Origin: Actinokineospora terrae
GTDB taxonomy: Bacteria; Actinomycetota; Actinomycetes; Mycobacteriales; Pseudonocardiaceae
DNA: 64,000 nt
Assembly (NCBI RefSeq): GCF_900111175.1
Contig: NZ_FOGI01000001.1
Coordinates: 310,001-374,000, forward strand
Direction of reading: 5' to 3'
Made by a program: the position numbers and the translations under genes
Shown: in pieces, positions 1 to 9,393 of the stretch
How positions within the stretch are numbered: the first letter of the stretch is position 1
Layout: each line of letters begins with the position of its first letter
The notes under the pieces: model-generated
Told to the model about the DNA's origin: nothing
Database searches by the model: none
What the model saw: only the letters and a program-made list of their open reading frames with translations

Positions 1-762
1 GGCTCCCCGATCACCTTCACCTCCGCCGGGTCGCCCGCCTCGGCCAACTACGGCGCGGGCGCGCCGCCGAACCTGCAGCGCGCCAAGCTCTCGGTGCACA
101 AGCCACCGCAGGCGGGCAGCACGGCCAAGCCGGGCGCGCTGATGTTCGACATCCCGTTCCAGTTCAACCCCAAGGAACTGTCGCTGTCGAAGAACGCCAA
201 GTGGAAGCGCGACGAGCAGCGCAACGCCAAGAAGAGCGGGCCGCCGGAGTTCAAGGGCGCCGACCCGGTGAAGCTGGCCCTGGAGATGTTCCTCGACGCC
301 ACCGACACCATGGACGACAAGGTGGTCAAGACCGTGGAGAAGGTCTTCGGCTGCTGCGTGGCCACCGAGGAGAGCAGGCAGAGCGGCAAGGGCTCGCCGC
401 CGTGGGTGGTGTTCAAGTGGGGCGGGATGACCGGGTTCCCCGCCTACGTCGCCAGCGTCACCGCCAAGTACACCCTGTTCACCCCGGCCGGGGTGCCGGT
501 CCGCGCGGTGTGCACGGTCAACCTGGAGGAGATCTCCGGCGAGCAGGGCGGCCAGAACCCCACCTCCGGCACCCGCGCGGTCCGCTCCACGCACACCCTC
601 GTCGCGGGCGACACGTTGCAGTCGGTGGCCTTCGCCGCCTACGGCGACCCCCGGTTCTGGCGCGACATCGCCGAGCTCAACGACATCGACGACCCGATGG
701 TGCTGCGCCCGGGCACCCGGCTGCGGGTGCCCGCGCTGGAGGAGATCTCCCGTGGCCAATGA
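1..762 (+). CDS. eCIS tube-cap LysM protein (5' end outside window)
   Basis: The frame is open from the first base. A GTG at 94 would be an internal start, but about 30 coherent residues precede it, so the gene probably begins left of the window. The N-terminal part resembles contractile-tail tube or tube-terminator proteins (a short basic strand, then FDIPFQFNPKELSLSK). The last 55 residues form a LysM domain (STHTLVAGDTLQSVAFAAYG onward). In phage-like injection systems this family joins the inner tube to the spike complex. It overlaps the next gene by 11 bp, which indicates translational coupling. The family assignment is good; the true start is unknown. Confidence 0.85.
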   Translation, partial: GSPITFTSAGSPASANYGAGAPPNLQRAKLSVHKPPQAGSTAKPGALMFDIPFQFNPKELSLSKNAKWKRDEQRNAKKSGPPEFKGADPVKLALEMFLDATDTMDDKVVKTVEKVFGCCVATEESRQSGKGSPPWVVFKWGGMTGFPAYVASVTAKYTLFTPAGVPVRAVCTVNLEEISGEQGGQNPTSGTRAVRSTHTLVAGDTLQSVAFAAYGDPRFWRDIAELNDIDDPMVLRPGTRLRVPALEEISRGQ

Positions 763-2527
763 GAGCTTCGCCAACTCGCTGGTCGTGGCCGTCAACGGGC
801 AGCCGCTGCCCGCCGACGTCAAGGCCATGCTGGCGGTGGCCTACGTGGACGACAGCAGGAACCTGCCGGACATGTTCGTGCTGCGCTTCCGCGACCCGGG
901 CGGTGTCGTGCTCGGCAAGGCCGGGTTCAAGGTGGGCGCGCCCGTGGAGCTGAAGGTGCAGACCGCCGACCCCGGTGGCCCGCAGCCGCTGATGAGCGGC
1001 GAGGTCACCGCGGTGGGCCTGGACCTCGACCGCACCGGCACCTTCACCGAGGTCCGCGGCTACGACCACGCGCACCGGCTCTTCCGCGGCAGGCGGGTCG
1101 CGGTGTACCCGGAGATGACCGTGGCCGACGTGGTCCGCAAGGTCACCACCAGGGCGGGCCTGCAAGCGGGCCGGATCGACGACGTCAAGGGCTACGGCGG
1201 CACCCCGCACACCCAGTTCGGCCAGGACAACGTCAGCGACTGGGAGTTCCTGTCGCGGCTGGCCGACGCGGTCGGCGCGCAGATCGCCGTGGTGGACAAG
1301 AAGCTGGACTTCCGGCTGCCCGAGCAGCCCGCCGCCGCGCCGGACCAGTCCGCGAAGGCCGCCACCGACCCGCTGGTGCTGGAGGCGCACCGCAACCTGC
1401 TGTCGCTGCGCGCCGGGGTGACCGCCGCCGAGCAGGTGCCGAAGGTGGAGGTGCGCGGCTGGGACGTGCAGGCCAAGCAGGCGATCACCGCCACCGAGCC
1501 CCCCAAGCACGCGGGCATCGAGGTCCCCGGCGCCGACCCGGTCAAACTGGCCTCCGGGTTCGGCAGCCCGCCGCTGGTGGCCACCACGACCAAGGGCACC
1601 CAGGGCGCGGCGACGGCGATGGCCAAGGGCCTGGCCGACGAGTTCGGCAGCGCCTGCGTGGAACTCGACGGCGTCGCCAAGGGAAACCCGAAGCTGCGCG
1701 CGGGCGCCCAGGTGTCGCTGGCCAACGTCGGGGAACCGTTCGCGGGCAAGTACACCCTCACCAACACCAAGCACCTGTTCAGCGACGAGGTCGGCTACAC
1801 CACCGAGTTCTCCGTCTCCGGCAGGCAGGAACGCTCCTTCTACGGCCTGGCCTCCGGTGGCCGCGGCGGCGGCAGCGGCGGTCACGGCGGGCTCGTCACC
1901 GGCATCGTCAGCGACGTGCGGGACCCGGCGAAGCTGGGCCGGGTGAAGGTCACGTTCCCGTGGCTGGCGCAGGACTACACCAGCGGCTGGGCGCGGATGA
2001 CCGAGTGGGGCGCTGGCAAGGACCGCGGCGCGATGATGCTGCCCGAGGTCGGCGACGAGGTCGTGGTCGGCTTCGACCACGGCGACTTCGACGCGCCGTT
2101 CGTGCTCGGCTCGCTGCACAACGGCAAGGACACCGTGCCCAAGTTCAGCAAACCCGTGCTGGACGAGGGATCCGGCGAGGTCGCGGTGCGCGGGTTCGTC
2201 TCCCGCAAGGCGCACAAGCTCGAGTTCGTGGAGGCCGACGGCATCACCATCGCCACCGGCGACGGCAAGTTCGTCATCCGGCTGGACCAGACCAAGCAGA
2301 CCATCGAGATCACCAGCGGCAAGGAGATCTCGGTGAAGGCCACCAACGGCATCACCGTCGACGCCGGGCAGGGGCCGTTGCAGCTCACCGGCCAGACGGT
2401 GAAGGTCAAGGCCACCACCGAGTTCACCGCCGAGGGCGCCACCGTGGCGGTCAAGGGGCAGGGACAGGCCGAGTTCAGCGCCAGCGGGGCGGTCACCGTC
2501 CGCGGCGGCATCGTCAAGATCAACTGA
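752..2527 (+). CDS. VgrG/gpD-gp5-like spike protein of eCIS
   Basis: 591 residues. Residues about 1-350 match the phage late-control D (gp27-like) fold. A glycine/serine linker (GGRGGGSGGHGG, about 370) leads to a gp5-type OB-fold (GLVTGIVSDVRDPAKLGRV, GDEVVVGFDHGDFDAPFVLG). The C-terminal 120 residues are repetitive short beta strands with V-K-A-T steps, as in a trimeric beta-helix needle. In the particle it would form the central spike between baseplate and PAAR tip. The start ATG at 752 overlaps the upstream gene by 11 bp. It has no effector extension, so cargo is probably carried elsewhere in the particle. Confidence 0.9.
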   Translation: MANESFANSLVVAVNGQPLPADVKAMLAVAYVDDSRNLPDMFVLRFRDPGGVVLGKAGFKVGAPVELKVQTADPGGPQPLMSGEVTAVGLDLDRTGTFTEVRGYDHAHRLFRGRRVAVYPEMTVADVVRKVTTRAGLQAGRIDDVKGYGGTPHTQFGQDNVSDWEFLSRLADAVGAQIAVVDKKLDFRLPEQPAAAPDQSAKAATDPLVLEAHRNLLSLRAGVTAAEQVPKVEVRGWDVQAKQAITATEPPKHAGIEVPGADPVKLASGFGSPPLVATTTKGTQGAATAMAKGLADEFGSACVELDGVAKGNPKLRAGAQVSLANVGEPFAGKYTLTNTKHLFSDEVGYTTEFSVSGRQERSFYGLASGGRGGGSGGHGGLVTGIVSDVRDPAKLGRVKVTFPWLAQDYTSGWARMTEWGAGKDRGAMMLPEVGDEVVVGFDHGDFDAPFVLGSLHNGKDTVPKFSKPVLDEGSGEVAVRGFVSRKAHKLEFVEADGITIATGDGKFVIRLDQTKQTIEITSGKEISVKATNGITVDAGQGPLQLTGQTVKVKATTEFTAEGATVAVKGQGQAEFSASGAVTVRGGIVKIN

Positions 2528-2610
2528 GTCAAGATCGGCCGAGGCGCAGTCAAGATCGACCGAGTACGCAGACGAGATCAACCGAGTGAGGATCGAGCAG
2601 GGGAGGCGAG

Positions 2611-2892
2611 ATGCCACCAGCGGCGCGGATCGGGGATCCCACCGGCCATCCGGGCACCGTCACCGGGCCCGGGGTGCCGACCGTGCTCATCGGCGGCAAG
2701 CCTGCGGCCACGGTGGGCGACATGCACGCCTGCTCGTTCCCGCCGCCGCCACCGCACCCGCCGACCCCGATCGTCCCGCCCGGCTGCCCGACGGTGCTGA
2801 TCGGCGGCAAGCCCGCGGCCCGGATGGGTGACATGTCCGGCTGCGGGGCACCCATCATCGTCGGCTGCCCGACTGTCCTGATCGGAGGGTGA
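2611..2892 (+). CDS. PAAR-domain spike tip protein
   Basis: 93 residues with the PAAR signature: an N-terminal MPPAARIGDPTGHPG and two copies of PTVLIGGKPAA about 50 residues apart, with Cys and His residues (GDMHACSF, GDMSGCG) able to bind the single metal at the tip. PAAR proteins sharpen the spike of T6SS, phage and eCIS particles. It lies between the spike and gp25 genes and ends 1 nt before the next start. It is a minimal tip with no fused toxin. A GGGGAGG Shine-Dalgarno sits just upstream. Confidence 0.92.
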   Translation: MPPAARIGDPTGHPGTVTGPGVPTVLIGGKPAATVGDMHACSFPPPPPHPPTPIVPPGCPTVLIGGKPAARMGDMSGCGAPIIVGCPTVLIGG

Positions 2893-2893
2893 C

Positions 2894-3370
2894 GTGGAGT
2901 TCATCGGCAGGGGCCTGGCGTTCCCGGTGCGCACCGACGCCACCGGGTCGGTGGCGCTGGTCGGCGGGGACCGGGAGATCGTGGAGAGCATCCGGTTGAT
3001 CCTGGGCACCTCGCCGGGGGAGCGGCCGATGCGCCCGGAGTTCGGCTGCGCCATCCACGACCTGGTGTTCGCCCCGGCGGACGCCGCCACCGCGGGTCAA
3101 CTCGCCTACGAGGTGCGGATCTCGTTGGAGCGGTGGGAGCCGCGGATCACCCTCGACGACGTGGTGGTCGGGTTCGACGCGGTCGACGAGGGCATGCTGC
3201 TCATCGACATCCGCTACACGCTGCGCGACCGCAACGACCCGCGCAACCTCGTGTTCCCGTTCTACGTCATCCCGCAGCACGACCCGGTCGCGCCGCCCGC
3301 CGACCGCACGCCTGGGCTGCCGGGTGCCGAGCAGCGGGCCCTGTCCTCCTCGGCGCGGGAGGGCCTCTGA
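2894..3370 (+). CDS. gp25/GPW-family baseplate wedge protein
   Basis: 158 residues beginning with GTG. It contains the gp25/GPW lysozyme-like fold signature (ILGTSPGERPMRPEFGC, followed by a long helix and a strand pair). gp25 is the conserved wedge component that nucleates the sheath in contractile tails. The stop codon shares bases with the ATG of the following baseplate gene (TGATG), as expected for stoichiometric co-translation. The last 25 residues are a divergent Pro/Ala-rich tail of unknown role. Confidence 0.9.
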   Translation: MEFIGRGLAFPVRTDATGSVALVGGDREIVESIRLILGTSPGERPMRPEFGCAIHDLVFAPADAATAGQLAYEVRISLERWEPRITLDDVVVGFDAVDEGMLLIDIRYTLRDRNDPRNLVFPFYVIPQHDPVAPPADRTPGLPGAEQRALSSSAREGL

Positions 3371-5304
3371 TGGGCATCCCGATCCCGAACCTGGACGACC
3401 GCCGGTTCCAGGACCTCGTCGACGAGGCCAAGCGGCGGGTGCAGCAGCGCTGCCCGGAGTGGTCCGACCACAACGTGTCCGACCCGGGCGTGACGCTGAT
3501 CGAGACCTTCGCGTTCATGGTCGACCAGCTGATCTACCGGGTCAACCGGATCCCGGAGCGGTCCTACCTGCGGTTCCTCGACCTGATCGGCGTCACCCTG
3601 TTCCCGCCCGCCGCGGCGCGGGTGCCCGCCACGTTCCGGTTGTCGGCGCCGCAGGAGAACCCGGTGTTCGTGCAGGCGGGCAGCCAGGTGGTCACCCAGC
3701 GCACCGAGGTGTCCGACCCGGTGGTGTTCACGCTGGAGCGCACGGTGGAGATCCGGCCGTGCACGTGGACCAGGCTGGCCACCTCTTCCGGTGACCGGCC
3801 GCCGGTGGACCGCACCGACGACATCGTCGACGACCGCAACCCGCTGCTGTTCGGCACCAGGCCGCAGCCGGACGACACCATCTACTTCGGGCTCTCCGAC
3901 CCGGTGCCCGGCGGCCTGGTGCTGCTGCGGATGCAGTGCCAGGTCGAGGGGGTCGGCATCGACCCGAAGGACCCGCCGCTGGTCTGGGAGGCGTGGGACG
4001 GCGACCGGTGGGCGCCCTGCCAGGTCGCCCACGACACCACCGGCGGGTTCAACACCGCGGGCGATGTCGAGCTGCACCTGCCGGAGAACCACGCGGCCTC
4101 GGTGGTCGGCGTGCACCGCGCGGGCTGGATCCGCTGCCGCGCCACCGCTCCCGAGCCGGGGCAGCCGTTCTACCAGGCGTCGCCGACCCTGCGGACCGTC
4201 ACGGCGTCGACCATTGGCGCCACCGGGTTCGCCGTGCACGCCGAGGTGGTGCGCGACGAGGTCATCGGGGTGTCCGAGGGCGTTGCGGGGCAACGGTTCC
4301 CGCTCGCCCGCCGCCCGGTCGTCGCCGGGGACCCGCTGGCGGTGGAGATCGGCGCCGACGACGGCTGGCAGGAGTGGACCGAGGTCGGCTCGTTCGCCGA
4401 CTCCGGCCCCGACGACCGGCACTTCACCGTCGACCGGGTCGCGGGCGAGGTCGTGTTCGGCCCCGCGATCCGCCAGCCGGACGGGGCGTTCCGCTACTAC
4501 GGTGCCGTCCCGGCGAAGGCCGCCGCGATCCGCGTCCCCCAGTACCGCACCGGTGGCGGCCGGGGCGGCAACGTGGCCAGGGGCATGCTGGCGGTGCTGC
4601 GCGACCCGGTCCCGTTCGTCAGCGGGGTCACCAACCACCGGCCCGCCAGCGGGGGAGTGGACGGCGAGTCGGTCACCGACGCGGCCATCCGCGGCCCGCT
4701 GACCCTGCGCACCCTCGACCGCGCGGTCACCGCCCAGGACTACGAGGCGCTCACCAGGAGCGCGTCCCCGCAGGTCGCCCGGGTCCGCTGCGCCACCGAT
4801 CCGAGCAGCCCCAACGGGGTCAGGGTGCTGGTCGTGCCCGACATCCCCGACACCGGGGAACTGGCGTTCGCCTCGCTCAAGCTGCCCGACCGGATGCGCG
4901 ACGAGGTCGAGCGCGCTTTGCGGGCCCGCCGCTGCCTCGGTGCCCGGGTCGTCGTCGAACCGCCGTTCTACCAGGGCATCACCGTCGTGGCCCAGCTGCG
5001 CGCCCGCCCCAAGGTCGTCTCCGACACCCTCGCCGCGCGCGCCACCCAGGCGCTGCACGACTACCTCAACCCGGTCACCGGCGGCCCGGACGGCGACGGC
5101 TGGCCGTTCGGCAGACCGGTGCAGGAGGGCGAGATGTTCGCGGTGCTGCAACGCCTGTCCGGGGTGGAGATGGTGGAGAGCGTGCTGCTCTTCGCCGCCG
5201 ACCCGGTCACCGGCGCCCGCGGCGACATCGTCAAGCGCATCGACATCCCACCCGACGCCCTGGTGTTCTCCTACGGGCACCAGGTCAGAGTGACGAGGAG
5301 CTGA
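3370..5304 (+). CDS. Baseplate J-like protein
   Basis: 644 residues. The ATG at 3370 is chosen because it overlaps the gp25 stop and yields the family N-terminus (MGIPIPNLDDRRFQDLVDEA); upstream codons in the frame are out-of-frame gp25 sequence. It matches the baseplate J (gp6) family: the N-terminal helical segment with DPGVTLIETFAFMVDQLIYR, a beta-rich middle, and the C-terminal region with TLDRAVTAQDYEAL. It forms the wedge ring around the spike. The family is often about 400-900 residues in eCIS, so the length is normal. Confidence 0.9.
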   Translation: MGIPIPNLDDRRFQDLVDEAKRRVQQRCPEWSDHNVSDPGVTLIETFAFMVDQLIYRVNRIPERSYLRFLDLIGVTLFPPAAARVPATFRLSAPQENPVFVQAGSQVVTQRTEVSDPVVFTLERTVEIRPCTWTRLATSSGDRPPVDRTDDIVDDRNPLLFGTRPQPDDTIYFGLSDPVPGGLVLLRMQCQVEGVGIDPKDPPLVWEAWDGDRWAPCQVAHDTTGGFNTAGDVELHLPENHAASVVGVHRAGWIRCRATAPEPGQPFYQASPTLRTVTASTIGATGFAVHAEVVRDEVIGVSEGVAGQRFPLARRPVVAGDPLAVEIGADDGWQEWTEVGSFADSGPDDRHFTVDRVAGEVVFGPAIRQPDGAFRYYGAVPAKAAAIRVPQYRTGGGRGGNVARGMLAVLRDPVPFVSGVTNHRPASGGVDGESVTDAAIRGPLTLRTLDRAVTAQDYEALTRSASPQVARVRCATDPSSPNGVRVLVVPDIPDTGELAFASLKLPDRMRDEVERALRARRCLGARVVVEPPFYQGITVVAQLRARPKVVSDTLAARATQALHDYLNPVTGGPDGDGWPFGRPVQEGEMFAVLQRLSGVEMVESVLLFAADPVTGARGDIVKRIDIPPDALVFSYGHQVRVTRS

Positions 5305-5308
5305 CGGC

Positions 5309-5878
5309 GTGCGCACCGCGTCAGCGGACGTCCCGGTCCGCCACCCGATCGGCGACCGGCTGCCCGCGATCTACGCCGAGAACGACTTCACCCAGCGCTT
5401 CACCGCCGCGCTGGACGAGGTCATCGCGCCGCTGTTCGCGGTGCTGGACTCCTTCGCCGACTACCTCGACCCCGACCTGGCCGCCCCGGACTTCCTGGAC
5501 TGGCTGTGCACCTGGGTCGCGCTGGAGTCCGACGAGGGCTGGAGCGCCCGGCAGCGCCGCGACCTGGTCGGCGCCGCCGTCGCCACCCACCGCAGGCGCG
5601 GCACCGCCGCCGGGATCGGCAGGCAGTTGGAGCTGCTGACCGGAGGGCAGGTCGAGATCACCGACAGCGGCGGCTGCGTGGTGCGCGCCGAGCACGGCGG
5701 CCCGCTGCCCGGCGCCGACCCCGGCGAGGTGCGGGTGCTGGTGCGGGTCGCCGACCCCGGCGCGGTGGACGTCGCCGCGGTGCGGGCCGCGGTGGCCGAG
5801 TCGGTCCCGGTGCACCTGCGGGTCACCGTCGAAGTCGTCGGCGGGACGCCCGCCGGGAACACCCAGGGGAGCACGTGA
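5309..5878 (+). CDS. Phage tail protein I-like baseplate protein
   Basis: 189 residues from a GTG start. It has the tail-protein-I hallmarks: an N-terminal LPAIYAENDFTQRF, then FLDWLCTWVALESDEGWSARQRR and RRRGTAAGIGRQLELL, which in P2-like tails lie at the wedge periphery. The stop overlaps the ATG of the zinc-ribbon gene (GTGATG). Together with gp25 and J it completes the baseplate set. The identification rests on these conserved segments and on position. Confidence 0.85.
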   Translation: MRTASADVPVRHPIGDRLPAIYAENDFTQRFTAALDEVIAPLFAVLDSFADYLDPDLAAPDFLDWLCTWVALESDEGWSARQRRDLVGAAVATHRRRGTAAGIGRQLELLTGGQVEITDSGGCVVRAEHGGPLPGADPGEVRVLVRVADPGAVDVAAVRAAVAESVPVHLRVTVEVVGGTPAGNTQGST

Positions 5879-6975
5879 TGATCGTCTGCGCGAAGTGCGG
5901 GGAGCGCTCGGCGGGCACCACCCGGTTCTGCCCCGGCTGCGGCAGCTTCCTCGACTGGTCGGGCACCGACGCCGAGCAGCAGGCCCAGGCCGTGCCGACC
6001 GCCCAGCCCGCCCCGGTGGTCGAGTCGGCCCGGGTCGCCGCGCCGGTCGGGCCGAGCGGGGTGGTGACGCCGGACCCGATCGGACCGCAGCAGTCCGCCG
6101 AGCCGCCCACTCCAACCTCGCCCGGCCCGCCCACCCCGACCCCGCCCACACCGGCCACCCAGTTCGGTGCCCAGCAGCCCGCCGACGCCAGACCACTGCG
6201 GGCCAAGGCCCAGGGGGCCGAACCGCGCGTGCTCGCCGAGGACGACCTCGTCTGCGTCGGCTGCCGCACCAGGAACCCGGTGACCCGCAAGCTGTGCATG
6301 GGCTGCGGTCGGCCGCTCGACGAGCCGGAGCCGGTCAAGCCGCCGTGGTGGAAGTGGTGGCGCGGTGGCGATCGGGAGCGCAAGCCCAGGAAACCCCGCC
6401 GCCGCGGCACCCTCGCCGCGATCTGGCGGTGGACACGGCGGGTGTTCCTGGCGATCCTCGCGGTGCTCGCCGTGCTCTACGGCATCATCCCGGGGTTCCG
6501 CGGCTCGGTGAACAAGGAGATCACCGAGGGCCGCAAGTGGGTGGAGCGCCAGTTCGGCACCCAGCTCACCCCGGTCCGCCCGACCAAGGTGACCGCCACC
6601 GCCGCCACCCCCGGCCACGAGGCCGTGCTGGTCGCCGACAACGCCAAGAACACCTACTGGGCCGCGCCGACCGGGGCCGCCGAACCGGTGCTGGTGTTCA
6701 CCTTCGCCCAGCCGGTCGACCTGCGCCGCGCCATCGTGCGCGTCGGCGACCCGGCCGCGTTCCAGGCCACCCACCGGCCCGCCAAGCTGCACCTCGTCTA
6801 CTCCACCGGCAAGACCTTCGACGTGCCGCTGGCCGACACCCCCGACCCGCAGACCGTGGAGATCGGCGGCAGCGCCGGTGCCACCGAGGTCGAGATCCAC
6901 GTCGTCGAGGTGCACCGGTCGTTGCAGGGCCTGGACGTGGCGCTGTCCGAGATCGAACTGTTCGAGCAACGATGA
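5878..6975 (+). CDS. Zinc-ribbon, single-pass membrane protein with discoidin-like C-terminus
   Basis: 365 residues, with the ATG at 5878 overlapping the upstream stop. There are two treble-clef zinc ribbons: CAKCGERSAGTTRFCPGCG at residues 3-21 and CVGCRTRNPVTRKLCMGCG at about 125-143. They are separated by a Pro/Thr-rich linker of about 100 residues. A basic stretch (RERKPRKPRRR) precedes one hydrophobic segment (VFLAILAVLAVLYGIIPGF). The last about 140 residues look like a beta-sandwich carbohydrate-binding (F5/8-type) domain. The ribbons are predicted cytosolic and the sandwich extracellular. Its location in the eCIS operon suggests a membrane-anchoring or surface role for the particle; that is inference. 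Confidence 0.75.
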   Translation: MIVCAKCGERSAGTTRFCPGCGSFLDWSGTDAEQQAQAVPTAQPAPVVESARVAAPVGPSGVVTPDPIGPQQSAEPPTPTSPGPPTPTPPTPATQFGAQQPADARPLRAKAQGAEPRVLAEDDLVCVGCRTRNPVTRKLCMGCGRPLDEPEPVKPPWWKWWRGGDRERKPRKPRRRGTLAAIWRWTRRVFLAILAVLAVLYGIIPGFRGSVNKEITEGRKWVERQFGTQLTPVRPTKVTATAATPGHEAVLVADNAKNTYWAAPTGAAEPVLVFTFAQPVDLRRAIVRVGDPAAFQATHRPAKLHLVYSTGKTFDVPLADTPDPQTVEIGGSAGATEVEIHVVEVHRSLQGLDVALSEIELFEQR

Positions 6976-9350
6976 CCCGGGGGACAGGGGGAGCGTGGCC
7001 GCGCCGGGGTGGACGGGCGGCCGCGCGGGTCGCGGTGGCCGCGGTCGTGCTCGGCGGGGTCGCGTACGTGCCGGGGACGGTCGCGGTGGCCCAGCAGCGG
7101 CCGACGACGGTCACCGTGTCGATCGACCAGCCCGCCGAGGGCGCCGTGCTCCCGCCGGGGCCGGTCACCGTGCGCGGGACCGCGGCGGTCGGGGACAGCT
7201 CGCTGCCGCCGGACACCGCGCTGGTGCTGGTGGTCGACATCTCCGGCAGCACCAACACCCCGTGCGCGCCGAGCACCATCCTGCGGTGCGAGATCACCGC
7301 GGGTACCGGACTGCTGCACCAGGCCGCGCTGGAGGGGTCGGTCGGGTCCGTCGCCGTCGTCGCCTTCGCCACCACCGCGGGGACGGCCGACCTGAGCCCG
7401 CCGGAGGTGTACGACAACCCGTTCACCGAGTACGTGGCGCCCGGCACCGACGCCGACCACAACGGCGCGCCCGACACCACGACCGTCCTGCTGTCGCTGG
7501 ACAACGACGACAACGGCGAGAACAGCGACGGCGAGGGCGGGATCGGCCAGTTCACCCCGGTGGGGATCAACGTGGCCTACACCAACTTCCCGCGGGCGGT
7601 CACCGAGGCCAAGCGGGTCGCCGCCGCCATGCCGCAGCGCAACAAGCTGATCGTGTTCATGTCCGACGGGCTCAACAACGGCGGCTCCGTGCAGGAGGCG
7701 CTCGAACCGATCACCGACACCATCGTCTTCCGCACCTTCGCCGTGGGGGTGGACGCCGTGTGCGGCACGGCGAGCGACCCGACGACGCTGGCCTACATCG
7801 GCTACCAGACCCACGGCGGGTGTGACACGATCCTCGACCCGACCACGCTGCCCGACGTGCTGCCCGGGGTGGTCAGGTCATCGCTGGACGGGGTGTTCCT
7901 GACCGTCGACGGCGGGCCGGAGCGGCGGATCGACGTCGACGGGCTCCCGCACAGCGGCCCGTACAGCACGCCTTACGAGACCACTGTGAACAACCTCGGC
8001 CCCGGCGGCCACCGGGTGTGTGTGACCGCGCGCGGTAAGGACCTCTACGGCAACGGCAGCGCTACCCGGTGCCGCAACATCACCATCAACAGGCCGCCAG
8101 AGGTGGACGCCGGTGGCCCTTACGACGGGTTGCAGGACAAGGACATCCCCATCGCGGGAACGTTCACCGACACCGATGGGCTCTCCCAGAGCACCACGTG
8201 GTCGATCTCGCCCGCGCCGGGCACCGACGAATCCGCCGAGTGCGAGATCGCCGACGCCGAGGACCTGACTACGACCGTGCGGTGTGACCGGTACGGCACG
8301 TACATCCTGACGCTAGAGGGCTCGGACGGCGTCAGTGACGCCGAGCCGTCGAGCACCACGTTGGTGCTACGCAACGCGGGGCCCAAGGTCGACGCGGGTG
8401 GTCCTTACACCGGGCAAGAGGACACCGCGATCGCCATCGTCGGCACGGTCGACGACCCGGACAGCCCGGAGTTGGACACCACCTGGTCGGTGGAGCCGCC
8501 AACGGACACCTCGCCGGAACCGCCGTGCACGTTCACCGCGGTCGGCGAACTGTCCACTTTGGTCACCTGCGCCGAGTCGGGCACATACACGTTGGCGCTG
8601 ACCGTGGATGACGGGGTCAACCCACCGGTAACCGACCGTGCGGAACTAGTCGTCACCAAGGCCCCGGTACCGCAAGGGGCACTCTCGGTCGGTCTTACCG
8701 CCGACCCGACACCTGGGTACGTCGGCGGGCTACCCGTGACCGTCACCTACACCGTGCGCAACGGCGGTCCGGTGCCGATGCCAGGGGTGCGGTTGACCGC
8801 GCCCGCCCCCGCGGGGCTGGCCGCGGGGACACCTGCCGGATGTCCGGTGGCCTGCGTTCTCGGCACCCTGGCACCTGGGCAGGTGGTGCAAGTCCAGGCC
8901 GCTTACATCGCCACCACGGCCGTCGACATACCGGTGACGGCGACCGTTAGCACTACCGGGCCGGACATCGACCCGGCCGACAACACCGCCACGGGTCGGG
9001 TCGTCGTGCGGCAGCCGGTGCTGCGGGTCGACCCGGCCGCGGGGCCGCAGGGCGCGGTGACCAACGCCATCGGCACCGACTTCCCGCCCGGCGCCACCGT
9101 CCGGCTCAGCTGGGACACCGGCATCTCCGAGACCCCCGGCCTGGTGCCGGTCCGGCCGGACGGCACGTTCCAGGCCCAGGTCCTGGTGTTCCACAAGGAC
9201 GTCCTCGGGCCCCGGCTGCTCGCCGCCGACCCGGTGACCGGCCCGGCCTTCGGTCGGGTCGCCACCGGCCAGTACGTCGTGATGATCCGCTCGCTCAAAC
9301 CGGTCGCGTTCGTGCTGCGCGGGGACCCCCGCACGTTCGTCCTGCGCTGA
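6972..9350 (+). CDS. Secreted vWA-domain protein with PKD/Ig-like and DUF11-like repeats
   Basis: 792 residues, with ATG at 6972 overlapping the previous stop. An Arg-rich N-terminus and a hydrophobic core (VAVAAVVLGGVAYV) act as a signal peptide or anchor. The vWA domain spans about 80-320 with a MIDAS DISGS motif starting at D89 and a calcium-like acidic loop (DNDDNGENSDGEGG). Two PKD-like modules follow, each starting with VDAGGPY about 95 residues apart. A DUF11-like and a final Ig-like domain come next. There are many paired cysteines. It probably acts outside the membrane in adhesion or target recognition. Such vWA genes are recurrent eCIS companions, but the function here is unproven. 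Confidence 0.75.
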   Translation: MTRGTGGAWPRRGGRAAARVAVAAVVLGGVAYVPGTVAVAQQRPTTVTVSIDQPAEGAVLPPGPVTVRGTAAVGDSSLPPDTALVLVVDISGSTNTPCAPSTILRCEITAGTGLLHQAALEGSVGSVAVVAFATTAGTADLSPPEVYDNPFTEYVAPGTDADHNGAPDTTTVLLSLDNDDNGENSDGEGGIGQFTPVGINVAYTNFPRAVTEAKRVAAAMPQRNKLIVFMSDGLNNGGSVQEALEPITDTIVFRTFAVGVDAVCGTASDPTTLAYIGYQTHGGCDTILDPTTLPDVLPGVVRSSLDGVFLTVDGGPERRIDVDGLPHSGPYSTPYETTVNNLGPGGHRVCVTARGKDLYGNGSATRCRNITINRPPEVDAGGPYDGLQDKDIPIAGTFTDTDGLSQSTTWSISPAPGTDESAECEIADAEDLTTTVRCDRYGTYILTLEGSDGVSDAEPSSTTLVLRNAGPKVDAGGPYTGQEDTAIAIVGTVDDPDSPELDTTWSVEPPTDTSPEPPCTFTAVGELSTLVTCAESGTYTLALTVDDGVNPPVTDRAELVVTKAPVPQGALSVGLTADPTPGYVGGLPVTVTYTVRNGGPVPMPGVRLTAPAPAGLAAGTPAGCPVACVLGTLAPGQVVQVQAAYIATTAVDIPVTATVSTTGPDIDPADNTATGRVVVRQPVLRVDPAAGPQGAVTNAIGTDFPPGATVRLSWDTGISETPGLVPVRPDGTFQAQVLVFHKDVLGPRLLAADPVTGPAFGRVATGQYVVMIRSLKPVAFVLRGDPRTFVLR

Positions 9351-9393
9351 CCTGCCCCGATCCCCGTTCCAGCACGAAGGAAGGAGCCCGGCC

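Noticed and set aside
752..2527. Type VI secretion locus
   Set aside because: No TssJLM membrane complex or ClpV-type genes; LysM, PAAR and DUF4157 neighbours fit eCIS, and the organism appears Gram-positive.
677..2617. Long minus-strand open frame opposite the VgrG-like gene
   Set aside because: Shadow of high-GC third-position bias; composition is Asp/Gly/His-rich with no family features, and the plus strand has a clear homologue.
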